Counted from the first letter of the stretch, positions 1 to 11,779 are shown. The stretch is DNA of 64,000 nt from Ramazzottius varieornatus (GCA_001949185.1 BDGG01000003.1:3021158-3085157), one strand, 5' to 3'. Program-made: numbers and translations. The notes: generated by a model not told the origin, from the letters alone.

Positions 1-676
1 GAATTAATTATGCAAAGAAGCTGGGATCACTGGCCGGCAGAAACAGCCATTTGGGCCGGACAATTGCCGTATCAGCGCCACGTTTACTCATTGAAAGGTG
101 CAAAGAATGGCACCTGCGTATACTACGCTGGCAGGAGGACGGGAAAAAAGTGAACGACCTCACATCTGTATTATACCTGAAACGCTGATGAACGGTTGAC
201 TTTATCGTCGGCGAACGTCTTCCCATTGTCTCCTGCAACCTGCAACTTACGTAAGGCCGGACGAAGTGGCCGACCACATGTGCATTCATCCATTCTTCTT
301 CCATCGGTTGGATGGTGCTCGTCTGCCACCTTCGGCAGGTTAAATGACCTTCCAAATAAACTGTGATGATCCAACATGATGCAATGGATCACAAAAAATG
401 CGTTGTTTTCTATCAACAAGTACCTTGCGGAGCCATGAAGGGCTTGTTGCCAAAAAAGACAGCCTACCCGATAAAGTCGCGCGGTTTCCGCCGACTTCGC
501 TGCTACAGTTGGCAACCTGCACAAAAAGTCAAAGATGAGAACTTATATCTGTAAAGATCCAGAGTATAAAACAAAAAGTGGGCTAGCTGAACAGTAGAAA
601 GTAGCAGAAGCAGTACCTCACTATTGTCCGAAGCTGATTTCTGGTTCGTGGAAGACTTTCTTCTGGCCTACCCGAT
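1..676. other. No recognisable gene
   Basis: Several overlapping open frames occur on the minus strand, the longest about 115 codons, but none resembles a known family. They overlap each other in different frames, so I do not call any. The stretch could hold UTR or the end of a neighbouring gene. Confidence 0.4.
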
Positions 677-1155
677 ATGTTTGCATGTGGCTTTCTGACA
701 CCCAGAAGAGGGGGCAGCCTTACGTACCATCTTTTCTTCTGCTTCTTCATTCTTCTTTCTCCACCGGCCGTCAATGGTTTCGGTGTGACTTTCTTGCCCG
801 GAGTTATCAAAGTCGTGTGTGGAACTCCGACGGAATCCGTGATTGGCAACTTGACGGTAAATCTGCATAACATAACATGATACACCCAGACACGGTAGTA
901 TTAAGGCATCATTGTACAGTATTTGATTCCTTACAGGTTCGTAAAGTATTTTGGCCGGTATCATGGGTCCCGACGTACTTGGGAGGCGATCCAGACGATC
1001 CAACCACTTACTTCACCATCGACGAGTCCACCGGCGCCATATCCAGGAACAAGCTATACCCGCCAACCTTCACGCAACAGATCTATAAAATCGACGGGTT
1101 GGACGCTTCGGGTTCCTCCAACCTCGTCTCTGCCTACATAACTGTAAGAAAATAA
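677..1155 (+). CDS. Short secreted protein with one cadherin-like repeat
   Basis: Two exons, 677-856 and 937-1155, joined in phase 0 across an 80-base GT-AG intron, give 132 residues. The N-terminus is hydrophobic (HLFFCFFILLSPPAVNG) and looks like a signal peptide. The rest resembles a single cadherin repeat: an N-terminal strand with IGNLTV, then DPDDPTTYFTIDESTGAIS, which matches the cadherin pattern F-x-I-D-x-x-T-G-x-I, and a final strand ending SAYITV. There is no membrane segment, so the product is probably a small secreted adhesion-fold protein. Classical cadherins have many repeats and a membrane anchor, so this is either a stand-alone domain or a fragment of a larger gene. Splicing is well supported; function is unknown. 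Confidence 0.6.
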
Positions 1156-1208
1156 CGGTAATCGCTTCCCCAGTCTACCGAAAATACCATCAAACTTGTT
1201 AGAAGATT

Positions 1209-1334
1209 GGACTGGGGCAATCGAGCTAAGCCAGATCGTTTTCCCACGTGGCGCACTTCATCAACCACCAACAATAAGGACGTGCGCCACTTGTGTCAAC
1301 GATCTGCCTAAACTCATTTGCCCGCATCTCAGTC
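1209..1334. repeat. Palindromic MITE, copy 1
   Basis: Imperfect palindrome with core CACGTGGCGCAC and GTGCGCCACTTG and outer arms GACTGGGGCAA / TTGCCCGCATCTCAGTC. It belongs to the family found at 14 loci in this window and lies just 3' of the cadherin-like gene. Confidence 0.75.
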
Positions 1335-1598
1335 GTCTTTTTGAATCTTCAGTTTATCTGGCCACAATGCGGAAGTTGAGCGAAGAAGACTGACTTCCTC
1401 CGGGAAACGTTTAACGGTTCATCACGGATTGCGCAAGAACGAAACAAAAGTTCAAAAAGAGATCTGAAAGACTTCAAAACGATAACGATTGGCTGTTACT
1501 AAACTACTGTCAAAAAGGAAAATGTTACTCAACATATAAATACAGTACTGATTTCGAACAACGAAGACTTTCATAAAAGGATTCTTCCACTTATCTTT

Positions 1599-4500
1599 CT
1601 AATCGATAAGCCCGAGTTGTTTCATCAGCGCCACCCGTTGTTTCTCCAGTTCATCTTCCGTCAACGCTTCGGCCAGTTGTTCTGCTTGCTTCTCCACGGT
1701 TTTCTCCACCGTTTTCCTCTTTGAAGGACCACCGTTCTCCCTCCGCTCCTTCTTGGAATGTTTGTCCGACTTGCGATCGTCCTTTCTCTTGGACGAGTCC
1801 TTCGAGACGTCGGGAGACCGATGATGCCTCTTCTTCTTCTTTGGACACTTCTTCGTGGTCTCAGGCTCTTCGTCGGATACAGGGGAACTTGGCGAAGCCG
1901 CTCGCTTCTTCGAAGAGGTCATCTCTACAGGGATAGGCTTTGAGGGTGACTTGTTCTTTGAAGAGCTAGATCTGGACTTGCTGGTATCGTTGTTCTTTTC
2001 TTTCTCCTTCTTGTCACTCCTCGGTTCCTTCTCTGTCTTGTCTAATTTCTCCCTCTTTTCGGAATCTTTCTTACTAGTCTTCTTTTTGGGCGACTTGGAA
2101 GATTCCTTCTCTTTGCCGTTGAGCTTGCTCAAGTACGCGTGGAAGAAGCGTATCCTATCTTCTTCGTCGCGGACCGCGAGGTACGCATTCTTTGAGGCAA
2201 AGTTATCCTGAAAAATTAAAGTTGCATTGGATGATCAAGCAAAACATCAGAAGACTCGGCAAACAAGCTCGACAAGATAGTTTTTTCAAGTGGCGCAGCT
2301 TCCAGCCAGTAATACTGAAAACATGCGCCACTTGGGAAATCAATCTTGTCGAGTATGTCTGCCGAGCTTCCGAATCGCTTTGGCGAGAAAACAGTGATAA
2401 GAACAGACAATTAGCTCGTGCTTGATTCAATATACCAGAATATTAAGTTGACATACCTTCACTGAGAGCCATTTGTCGTTGGGCGAGAAGGCAATCTTGG
2501 AGTCTTTGAGCATGGCAGAGAAGTTATCTTCCAGGGCTTTCTTCTTCTTCGTTTCTCTCTCCTGGGCTTTCTTGACTTCGTCCTCGCGACCCTTGTCCTC
2601 CTGGATGGCGGTTGCTCGTAACGAGTCATACGCCATTTTGATGTTACCTTTATCAATCGCGGCGCCGCGGTCGTCTTTCTGTATTACTCGGATGAAGTCG
2701 ACGAACTCGGTAGCTGGTCGGACAACATGCTGTTGTTCTTTCAGGATACTGACGATCGTGTCGAGATCATCTTGGTACCGGTTCTGCAGATCCTTCACGA
2801 ACAGCTTGAACAGGTCCAAGGCGTTCGACCCATTTTGCTCCTACAAACGACAGGGCAAATTCAACAATAGAGAAAAGCGGCGTTTGTCATACACCTACAT
2901 ACATTCACACCATCCTAAATGCAAGGCTATGCGTACGCAGGTGCATGAGAATCAGTTTTAGGCAATCGTGAGTGACACTTACTAGCAAATTCAGGAAGCA
3001 AACGTCGTTTCTCATTTGCGGAAACACCGTCTTCCATTTCGACAAGCAATTAATATCTCCCTGTTTCCTCAGCTCATCCAGCATCACCAGGTACATCTCC
3101 CTATTCTTTCGATGAGCTCTTTTCCTCTGTCGTTTCTCCACCTTGACTTCCTCTTCGTGCTCCTTCTCCAGCTTCACAATGTGGTCTTTAAAGACTCTCA
3201 GCGCATCAAGCTTGCTAATCTTCTTGATTATCGGATCGCTCATGAAGACTTCAGACTCAGCCAGCAGCTTCTGGCACTCCCCCCATGTTGTGCGGTATGT
3301 AATGTCAGGGACGTTGTACAGGATGTCAACCAGCTTGTCCATGTTGGTCTCACGATCTTTCTCGGCTTGCTCGCGATCACGCTTCTCCAGAACGACCATA
3401 ACATCCTCGTACAGATTCTCACGTTCTCTTTCGGGAATGGCTCTCCAAATCTTGTCTGCGGAGAATATCTTGTCCGCTTCTTTGTAGGCAGTCTCAAAGG
3501 AGATGAGGTCCGTTGCGGCTAACATCTTTTCAAAGGCCTCTCGGGCTTTCTCTTGCCTTTTCCGTTGATCCTCCTTTTCCAGTTTCTGTGAACAAGAAAA
3601 TGACATCAAGTCAAAATCGTCCAGTGAGGAACTCGGAAAACATACAAAAACGAACATTATAATAAGAAAGAGCTCGCGCGACATCCACCTGAGTACATAA
3701 ATACTGCACCGAAAGAGCAATCAGGTGTATGCAGCTACATGAAAAAGCGTGCATTTTGCTCATTAATATTCGTACAGGAAACAACAGAATGTGCTCAAAG
3801 AAAAACGAAAGACGCTTAACGCCTCCAACGTTAGTTCAAAACACAAAAGAATTTTAACTTACCTGTTTGAGGATTTTGTAGTGGTTGAAAGTCTGTTTCC
3901 GGTCGGTGAACTTCTTCCATACGTCGAAACGTTTGTCCGACTGGATCAGCTTCACACAGTTCTCCCAGTTGACATTAGACGGGACATTTCTCTCCTCAAG
4001 GAACTTCCTAAATGCTTCCGCAGCCTCTTTCTTGTCTATCGCATTGATATCGGCCACCGAGAAGACGTCAAACTGCGGCTCTTCTATGATCTCAGGCTCC
4101 TCTTCTTTCTTCTGGTTCATCGCAAGATTAATCGTAATCTTCGACGGAGTGATATGCTCCACTTGCTGAGGAGTGATCGGCGCTCCCGACGACGGCGATT
4201 CAGACTGCATAGCACCATCATCTGTCACAGAAGAATCTTGGCCAACTTCAGCAGAATCCTCCAAGGCTTCATCGGCATGTCCATTTGTATTCTGCGTGAA
4301 TTCGAACTCTTCCACTAAACCACGTAACTCCGCCATGATCGGCGGAGAATCCCACTTTGTTTCGTCCGTGTCAGGATTGTGAAAGTAGACTCGTCCATCA
4401 TCGGTCGTGTATTCTTTCCAGGGGAGTTCGGCTAGGAGGCTTTCCACGAGAGTCTGTAATTCGACAGGCTTCTCCCAGGACGATGCTTGAGTCTTGGAGT

Positions 4501-4639
4501 TGTAATAGTAGATTTCGTCCTTCTCCGTCCGGTGTTCAGCCCAGTCGGAAACAGTAGACTTACGAAGCTCTGAAAGAGTCTTCAGGCGATTAATTAGAGC
4601 TGAACGATCAATCTCACCATTGACGATATAGGCAGCCAT
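1599..4639 (-). CDS. PRPF40: Pre-mRNA-processing factor 40 (PRPF40), WW-FF protein
   Basis: Four exons on the minus strand, 4639-3863, 3585-2983, 2840-2457 and 2207-1599, all phase 0, encode about 790 residues. Two WW domains stand at residues 31-58 (ending SSWEKP) and 72-100 (ELPWKEYTTDDG to TKWDSPP). Charged, helical FF domains follow, the first starting near NAIDKKEAAEAFRKFL. The C-terminus is very rich in Lys, Ser, Asp and Glu, like the RS/KR-rich tail of animal PRPF40. The family is a U1 snRNP-associated nuclear factor that bridges the 5' splice site and branch-point proteins. The start ATG at 4639 gives MAAYIVNGEID; an in-frame ATG three codons upstream also exists. Intron 3 carries a palindromic MITE. 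It is divergent from BORCS8. Confidence 0.93.
2253..2367. repeat. Palindromic MITE, copy 2 (PRPF40 intron 3)
   Basis: Inverted arms CTCGGCAAACAAGCTCGACA and the complementary TGTCGAG...GCCGAG surround the core CAAGTGGCGCAG / ATGCGCCACTTG. The copy lies wholly inside the intron between 2208 and 2456. Confidence 0.8.
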
Positions 4640-5082
4640 GGTCAACACCGCTCATGCAACTCCCCACTTCCGGCGGATGAATGTGTTGTCCGGGTCATAC
4701 ACAGTCGGTAACAGAGAATCAAGTGTCAGACGAGCACACGAGCAGAAGAAGACACAAACTCTGGAAGAATCAGAATCGAAAATTCGGAATTCGGAAATCA
4801 AACGTTCGAAAACAGAGTTCCTAAACTTTCAGAACTCAGACCCAACTTGCTAATTTCCACCCGGGGTGACCTGCGGCATCTTCCCTCAGCCTCACGTCAC
4901 CAAAGGTTAACCTTTTTCAGTTTTTTGCGCCTTTACCTGCCGCTCGGGTAGTAGCTTGTCCCCAAGATCGTCGGAAGGATCCGCGAGAGACAACACTTTC
5001 GCGAAGGGGTAAAATTAGGAGCGGACGCAAGAGGGAAGTGCGCAGCACAGCAGAAAGAGTTGGACGACTGGACATCCTCGCC
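4640..5082. promoter_or_regulatory. Shared 5' region between PRPF40 and BORCS8
   Basis: The two start codons face away from each other across 443 bases, so the stretch must contain both promoters and 5' UTRs. No TATA box is obvious. Head-to-head placement of two housekeeping genes suggests a bidirectional promoter; this is inference from layout. Confidence 0.45.
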
Positions 5083-5942
5083 ATGCAAGCAGGTTCGTAC
5101 GTCCTTCCTTCCTTCCGGCAAGGCGAATACGGTCCTGCGCTGGATAATGCATATGTACTTATCATAGGGGGAGAGTTCGATCCAAACTTTGACCGGAAAG
5201 TGCGCAAAGGTAAACGACAAGACGATTCGGAGAACATGCTAGCTTGCCAGTTTCGATTGTCGTGTCTGCATTTTCACGGAATTTTTGGTCCATTTCTATA
5301 ATTATATAGTTTGTGCTTTGTAGTGGCTGAGAAGTTGTCCGATAATGTCCATGGTATCTTGAACGAGCCATCGCTGGGGATGTACAGGATACACGAGCAT
5401 GTGCGGAAGTCCATGCCAGTCCTTGTTCAGAAGAAGGTATGTTGGTTTGGTTGTTTGGTTAAAATCACCGAGTAGACTGGCTGTGTAAGCTTACCAGAAG
5501 TGCTGTCTGCTATCGCACAAAGGAATTAATGCTATGGTTTGCAGATGGAAACCTCTCAGCAAATCCAGCAGCTACAAGGTGCCTGCTACGACATGGAGCA
5601 GACGCTAAACGGTGCTCGCTGTGTAATGAACAGCAAGAAACACTTCGCCGCAGTTCATGATCTTCTGAAGAACTCCATATTCCTCGCTCAGCACATTCAG
5701 TACGAGCGCACCCGCAGGTATTGGTTCACTGCCAATAGAGACCTGTTAGATTTTCATACATTCCGGTTTGCAGTCTGAATGTCGACCTGCAAACCCGAAG
5801 GGACAGGCATACGCAAGGTCGGACAGGAGTTCCTTCGTCCATTTCCGTGGACATACCGGATGAATCTAGACGGTCCAGCTCCCTGTCACGCATCAAGCAA
5901 AGCCGAACTACGAACAGCCTACGGACGGATGCGATGCCATAA
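5083..5942 (+). CDS. BORCS8: BLOC-1-related complex subunit 8 (BORCS8)
   Basis: Four exons, 5083-5209, 5324-5436, 5545-5717 and 5774-5942, with matching phases encode 193 residues. The diagnostic stretch spans exons 2-3: KLSDNVHGILNEPSLGMYR, then HEHVRKSMPVLVQKK, then a helix with MNSKKHFAAVHDLLKNS. This parallels the family's N-E-P-S-x-x-x-Y-R-x-x-E-H-V-R-R-S signature. BORC recruits the small GTPase Arl8 to lysosomes and promotes their kinesin-driven movement to the cell periphery. The C-terminal exon is Ser/Arg-rich and probably disordered, as in vertebrates, but longer; vertebrate BORCS8 is about 120 residues. The start is the least certain part: ATG 5083 gives a 42-residue N-terminal extension with no counterpart I recognise, and an upstream non-coding exon is possible. 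Confidence 0.85.
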
Positions 5943-6718
5943 AACTCCTCGAAATGGTAAAGGTCTCTTCAGAGTTCAAGTTTTTTGTGTGGCTTTTCAC
6001 CGATGGTTTAAAATCCTGAACGTGGAACGTGGCTCGAAGTGACAATGATCTCAGTCTACTGTACAAACGGTCTTGACGCTTTAGCTTTTCGATCAGTTCT
6101 GGTTTAATTGCATTCAGGAAAATTATTCTGTTTTGCGTCTTGCGTCAAGACTTCTGTAGTTAGTCTACGAAATCCGCGTAAAAGTTGATAACCACATCCT
6201 GTTGGCTTTAGGAAATTTTCTCGAAGCGGCACCGGTCGCGCGAGTCTTCTCGACCGTACGAGTACGTACAATTTTGACCGCTGTGGTGTTTACAGAGAAC
6301 AGGTAGTGAGGACATACATTGTTCTCGTCGTTGAGTCGCCGTTAACCATGATGTTTGGAAAAGAAACGAGTTTCGTCATTTGGTGGTGGTCCTGCCTACA
6401 GTGAGTCATTTATTTTCCTAGGTCTGCATGCTCCTTACCTGAACCGCTTTCAGGTGTTTTTTCTGTCAAGTTGTTGGTGTGCTTTCTCAAATAGGTTTGT
6501 TTGAACTTATCTTCCGTAGCGACAGTCAACATAGCTTCAAGTCGTTACTTTGTGCCCGAGTGACATTCTGGTCAGGAGTTTCTTCTCTCTTGTGAACCCT
6601 GTGGGTTTTCGTATACGAGTTTCTGAACCGGAAGTCCCCTATTGTCTATTCGGAGACCAACCGGGAACTTGGCATATCGCTCCCTGCTTATTTATTCGAG
6701 GAAGAGGCTTATGCAAAC

Positions 6719-8523
6719 ATGTGGAAACTAGTGTGTCATATCGTTTTGCTTCTTTTCTTTCTTTATCACGTGGAATCGGCTTCCATATCTGAACGCTCCA
6801 AACGAGCGGCTCCAGCAAGTAAGTCATTGTGCTCGGCGCTGTTTGCGTTATCTTCGAGAATTGATTTCTTTCTGATAGTTATCCCGTATTTCAGACTGGA
6901 GAGATCTCATTCCGCAAGATGCCATCGAGGCTCACACTCAGTCTCCTCTCAAGGCATCGGAGAACCTTTTCGAAGGCGATATCAAGGGCGTCGATAGAAC
7001 CGCTGCGGGAGGGTCCAAGGACGAGGTTTGTAGGAGCTGTTTTTACAAGTCAAAGACTGTCAAAATTTTTCATGTGGAGGATAATGATTCCGGTGTTACA
7101 GAATGGTTTAGCCGTACTTGCTCAAAATGCCGTAATGTCAAAAAGCCAACTTTGGCCTGGTGGAATAGTCCCCTACACCATTGGACCTGGATACAGTGAG
7201 TTCCTCGTCCTCCAACTCGACGATTACACTGGATGCACCTTTGTTTTCATTGCAGATTCGCAACAGAAGTCGGTTATCGAGGGTGCTCTACGAGACCTAA
7301 TGGCCAAGACCTGCGTCAAATTTGTTCCGCGGACTAATGAGCGCGATTACATAACCTATATAAACCGGAACTCCGGGTATGCCAGCACCACGTGCACGTC
7401 ACCTTTTCTTCGGGCTCTCGTACTGCGGTTACTGTATATCATCGTGCAAAATATAACAACGAATAAAATAACTATGTTTTTATTTTAGCTGCTCGTCCTA
7501 TGTGGCCCGAGTCGGTGGACAACAGGTAGGATTTACAAGGAGTGAACAGAGTGAAATGAAACTTTTCCTTGCCCGCAGAATAGCGCCTTCTTCATACTTC
7601 TTTTGTATCATTCTAGCTGATTGATCTTCAAGAAGGCTGCATCTATCAGTTCGGCGAGGTCCAACACGAAACAATGCACGCACTCGGCTTCTTCCATGAG
7701 CAGAGTCGCAAGGACCGAGATGACTTTGTGACTATAGTTTGGGATAACATTCAAAGAGGTGACAATGCCTGAAGAACCAGCCGATGAGCCTTGACCGACG
7801 TCATCTTCTTTCAAGCACTCGATCATAACGTTCTTCATTTTAGACAACTGGGATCAGTTCGAAAAGTACCAGTCTAACCTACTAGGTAAGCATCAGCGAC
7901 TTGTAATCTTGGTTGTTCCATATGAGAAAAAAAGCAGACCAAAGGGACCTCTGCAAATGATTCGCATCTGTTCGTTTTCCCTGGTGGCGCAGAACCTCAG
8001 TCAATAACACCGAACACATGCGCCACTTAAGATAAAAATCTGGTTGGATTCTTATACCGACGTCCCAAATGGTGCTTCGTGCGATCGGTACCCAATGAAC
8101 CCATTTTTTTATCATTTTTTAGGACTTCCTTACGACTATGATAGCATAATGCACTATGGCTGGAACTACTTCGCCAACGATCGGTCACAACCTACAATCG
8201 TGCCCAAGAAGAGAGCTAGTATCGGAAATCGAAAAGTGATGAGCTCTACCGATGTCCAGAAGATCAACATTTTGTACGAGTGCCCCGGTCCTCGAGCTCC
8301 ATCGCCTAGCTCTGGAAGCTCTTCCGGGTCTAGCGGTTCAAGAAGTCCCTCAGGCAGTTCCGGTAGCGGCCGTGTCTCCATCTGGGATCTTCTGTTAGGA
8401 AGAAGAGGTTCGTCCGGGAGTTCGAGTCTTGACCGCACTTCCTCTGAGACTATCACTTCGGCACCAAAGAGCCCCGCGAAAAGCGGTTTCCTGGGATTTT
8501 TGTCTGGCTTGCTCGGTGGTTAA
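6719..8523 (+). CDS. Astacin-family zinc metalloprotease (M12A)
   Basis: Eight exons, 6719-6818, 6895-7025, 7102-7195, 7256-7376, 7489-7525, 7617-7758, 7844-7885 and 8123-8523, encode 355 residues with consistent phases. A signal peptide ([20 protein letters not shown]) is followed by a propeptide containing NLFEGDI, the F-x-G-D aspartate-switch motif that keeps astacins inactive. The catalytic domain opens with [13 protein letters not shown]. The zinc site [12 protein letters not shown] has ligands His178, His182 and His188 with catalytic Glu179. The Met-turn is [10 protein letters not shown] with Tyr234. After the domain's last cysteine comes a roughly 80-residue Ser/Gly-rich tail instead of EGF, CUB or ShK modules. 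It is a secreted digestive, cuticle or matrix-processing protease; the substrate is unknown. Confidence 0.95.
7944..8066. repeat. Palindromic MITE, copy 3 (astacin intron 7)
   Basis: A complete 123-base copy running from GGGACCTCTGCAAATG to CCGACGTCCC, with core GGTGGCGCAG / ATGCGCCACTT. It sits in the intron 7886-8122 and defines the outer ends of the family well. Confidence 0.85.
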
Positions 8524-8933
8524 CTGAGACTATTTTCGCGTTTGTTGTAATGGTGAACCAAGTTTCACTTCATAGTTTCAGCCTGTTGCTGGTGACACCA
8601 AGTGCAGTGTCCGCGAGTAGGTGTTGCAGACTTCCACTTTTTTGAAATGAAAGAGCGCCCACAAATACAGTATCGCATAAATTTCGGAATGAACCGACGA
8701 TAGATAATTTCGAGAGAGTCGATGTATCGACAGAACCGGGAGAAACTCGAGGTTGTCTTCCACAAAAAATAACAAAATCGGCGGTAGCTCGTTCACCTAC
8801 TTAAAAATTAAGCGCCGTCTTCGCCATTACTACTGCTATCACGAATAGTGTGGTCTGCATTTAAAACTCTTGAGTACGGCATTGTTCATAATATCATGAA
8901 GCCTATAAAGCACCAGAGGATACGGCGCAGCAG
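8524..8933. other. Intergenic, no feature seen
   Basis: This holds the astacin 3' region and the 3' flank of the transposase gene. No terminal inverted repeat of the transposase element could be matched here. Confidence 0.4.
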
Positions 8934-10729
8934 CTATGAAGCCAGAACGTCTTTATTTTTCAAGCTAGATTCCATCGCCAATGCGTTTCCGGCATCGATG
9001 CTCTTGGCTCTCTCCGCGAACTGCCATGAGCTCAGCTCAGTCTTTCGAACCGTATCGATGTTCCCCTCGAACATCGCTGCTGAATTTGGCACATCGACAT
9101 CATTCTGGAGAAACGGCGCGGTGTCTCGAGAAATGGCTTTTTTCCAAAACGTGCTTTCGGCGACGGTACGATGTCCAGTTCCTACGTTCACGATCGAATC
9201 TAGACAGGACTCGACTTTCTCGCTGTCGAAGTTTAGGCCTTTACGCAGAATCACAGCTATGGTCTGGAGAGATTGATGGTGCTTGTCCAGCAAAGGGTTC
9301 TGCTGTTGGTCATTTCGAGTCGGGGTCTTGTCAACGGTCTGTCGAATGGCTTCTGGATCGAAGGGGAAGATACCTGTCTTGCGAAAACCCGCTTTTACGG
9401 ACTCAAAGTCGAACGAGAACTTGTGCGCTAAGGGAGTGCAGAGCAGGGCCATATGACCGGAGAACGTTCTACGGGAAATCTGAAAAGAAAAACTGCACAT
9501 CAGATTTGATCATTGGGAGAACTGAAATAATAGCAATCATCGTGGAGTACAGTACTGTACTTCAAAATCTGGGTCAACCCTCCGAAGGTTCTTGTAATGC
9601 GTCCAGTCCGATTTCACACCACTAAAGACACAGCAGTCCAGGGGTTGTAGATGATGCGTCTGACCTGACGGAAGACAAACTAACTGAATGTCTTTTTCGG
9701 ACTTTTCGCAGAGCGTGAAGAGTTGCACGTTCAAGACATGACTGTGGTGGCCGTCCATGAACACAATGTTCTACAAAATTAAAGAATCACAAGATACCGA
9801 TCTGAGTGGCATGGAGTAAATCAGGTCAGCGTTTGTTACCTTTTGAGCTGTCATATTGGGAATCACTTCTTTACGAAAGTAATCGGTGAGGACATCTGCA
9901 TCCATAGTACCACTATCGTTCACCGCAACATATAGCTTGTCATCCGTACCACGGTGCATACTTTCCAACTGGACTTTCCCATCATACAGTACAAGCGGTC
10001 TCAGCATTCTACCCGTAGCATCGCCGCAAAACAAGACTGTAACCTGATCCCTTGTGGTCCCTTCTGTGTGCGCTCTCGCCTGTTTTACCCCAACTTCAGT
10101 GTGCACTCTGTCTCGTTCGTAACCCAGTATTAATCCCGACTCATCCAAGTTGAAAATTCCTTCAGGCTCCGTCAGGTATCCGGCTGCATGGTGTTCAGAA
10201 AGGAGTGCGATGTATGCTTCAGCCTTCTCTTTGTCCCATTCACGTGCCTTCGTTCGGTCCACGTTGGAAGTAAGTCGCCGCGAAATTTCGGGGTGTTCTT
10301 TCAGAAATTTCCTGTGCCACCAATTGGTGAAGGACGGTTTCATACCTGGAGTACAGAGATTGTTGTACATCAAGATTTCAGATCAGATTCATCAAATTAT
10401 TTGTAAATGATTTTCAGATTCAAACCTTTTTCTAGGGCGAAATGTTGGAGATGATCACGAAGGTTATCTTTGTTGAGCGGCAGCCCCGTCTTTGCAAACT
10501 GGATTAGCACCTGCGCCAGTCCTTTCATCTCTTCTGGACTATACTTTGTACCACGGCCCATTTTCGAACGATGAGGATTGATGAGATAACGGTAAAGTGT
10601 CTTTCTTGGAATGTCGTATATCTCCGCCGCTGCGCTCCTTGACATTCCATCCTTAACAGAAGCTATCGCTAGCTCGAGCGACCTGTCATCATAGTCACGT
10701 ACTTTCTTGTTCTTTAGCACCAAAGACAT
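8934..10729 (-). CDS. pogo/Tigger-type DDD transposase, apparently intact
   Basis: Four exons on the minus strand, 10729-10426, 10345-9840, 9770-9561 and 9479-8934, encode about 521 residues with no stop or frameshift. The first exon has a Psq-type helix-turn-helix (SRSAAAEIYDIPRKTLYRYL). A CENP-B/Tc5-like second DNA-binding part follows (FTNWWHRKFLKEHPEIS). The DDE_1 catalytic domain shows Asp169 in IFNLDESG, Asp276 in NIVFMDGHHSH and Asp315 in HLQPLDCCVF, the D-D-D set of the pogo/jerky group. Introns of 69-81 bases interrupt it. Family members cut and paste DNA at TA sites or are domesticated as DNA-binding proteins. No clear terminal repeats were found, so both a live element and a domesticated gene remain open. 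An alternative start lies at 10810. Confidence 0.88.
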
Positions 10730-10918
10730 TTCTAATAAGGCTCGATAGCAAACTGACTGCACCGCAAAAGATTCGAGATGGAAGTTACGTGAAGAAGTGG
10801 AGGCTATCAATTGTTTACAGAAACAGCTGATGAAAACTTGAATGTTACGAGAAAGTTTTCGTTACGTCATAGGCTTTATTTTAATTACGAGTGTCTCATG
10901 CTTTTCTATGGATGCGCC

Positions 10919-11779
10919 GTCTGAGGCCGTGTTCATTTTTTCGACTGGGTCGTTGTGAGTGACGAGGTCGTTATGAAGAACAACGTGGACTTTGTGAACA
11001 CGCAGAAAAGCTACTTGGTGTGGTAGACGAATTATGAGCAACAATGTAGTGACTTGCTTGATTTTGATCAACTGGCGTTCGAAAATGAATTATTGACAAC
11101 TGGGTTAGCTACACCCTGACAGTCGTAATTTGAGAACTCGCACGGCGCGTTTGGTGGAAGTTCGAAGACTTCCCTCAGCTGTACTGTCTACATTATATGG
11201 AGAAGCCGCTGCGGGCGATAAAAACATTGGGAAGGTCTCAGGAGCTGCTGAGCGGTGAGAAGCCAGTTTTCGAGAACGACATAGTGAAGCAGCATGGGAA
11301 CTAATCCCTGCGGGATGAGTTGAGATGTACCTGTTCCACCCACGGTCCACCTCTCACTTTCCTCACACCAAACGAAGCCAGAAACTGTATTCTGACAGTG
11401 GAAAGTTTTCAGGGAGTAGCCAGTGATACAAAGAGAGTTTATGTTCGAGATGTCTGATGTCGCAGCCGGAAGCTGGGTTGAAAACTACTGGCCTCTTTTG
11501 GATAGTAGCTGTGGTAAGCGCTTTATAATGGGATTGGTTGGCTACGCTGGTTGCTGGCCCTGATGCGTTGACAAAGTCGACGTAGTTGACGATGAGGTTA
11601 GGTGAAACGTGGTTGAAATGACTCATCTCATAATTTTTCGACTTTGTGAACAATTTCTGGGTTGTTATGAGCTACCCACCTCTGGGTTGAAAATAATCAC
11701 TTCATGAACGCAGGTTCATCATAATCTTCACAACGACCTAGTAGCCTACCACTAAATGAACACGGCCTGAGACTACTGG
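10919..11779. repeat. Inverted repeat arms, probable decayed element
   Basis: CTGAGGCCGTGTTCATTT near 10921 and its complement AATGAACACGGCCTGAG ending near 11779 form inverted arms. Partial similarity (GGTCGTTGTGA) continues inward for a few dozen bases. The interior has no coding frame I can identify. It looks like an old foldback or MITE insertion. Confidence 0.45.

Noticed and set aside
8044-8122. In-frame extension before the last astacin exon
   Set aside because: It runs through intron and MITE sequence. The acceptor at 8123 restores the conserved [11 protein letters not shown] in phase.
8860-11052. Possible terminal repeats of the transposase element (CATTGTT and AACAATG surroundings)
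   Set aside because: The match is only about a dozen bases with gaps and no TA duplication, so it is not above chance.
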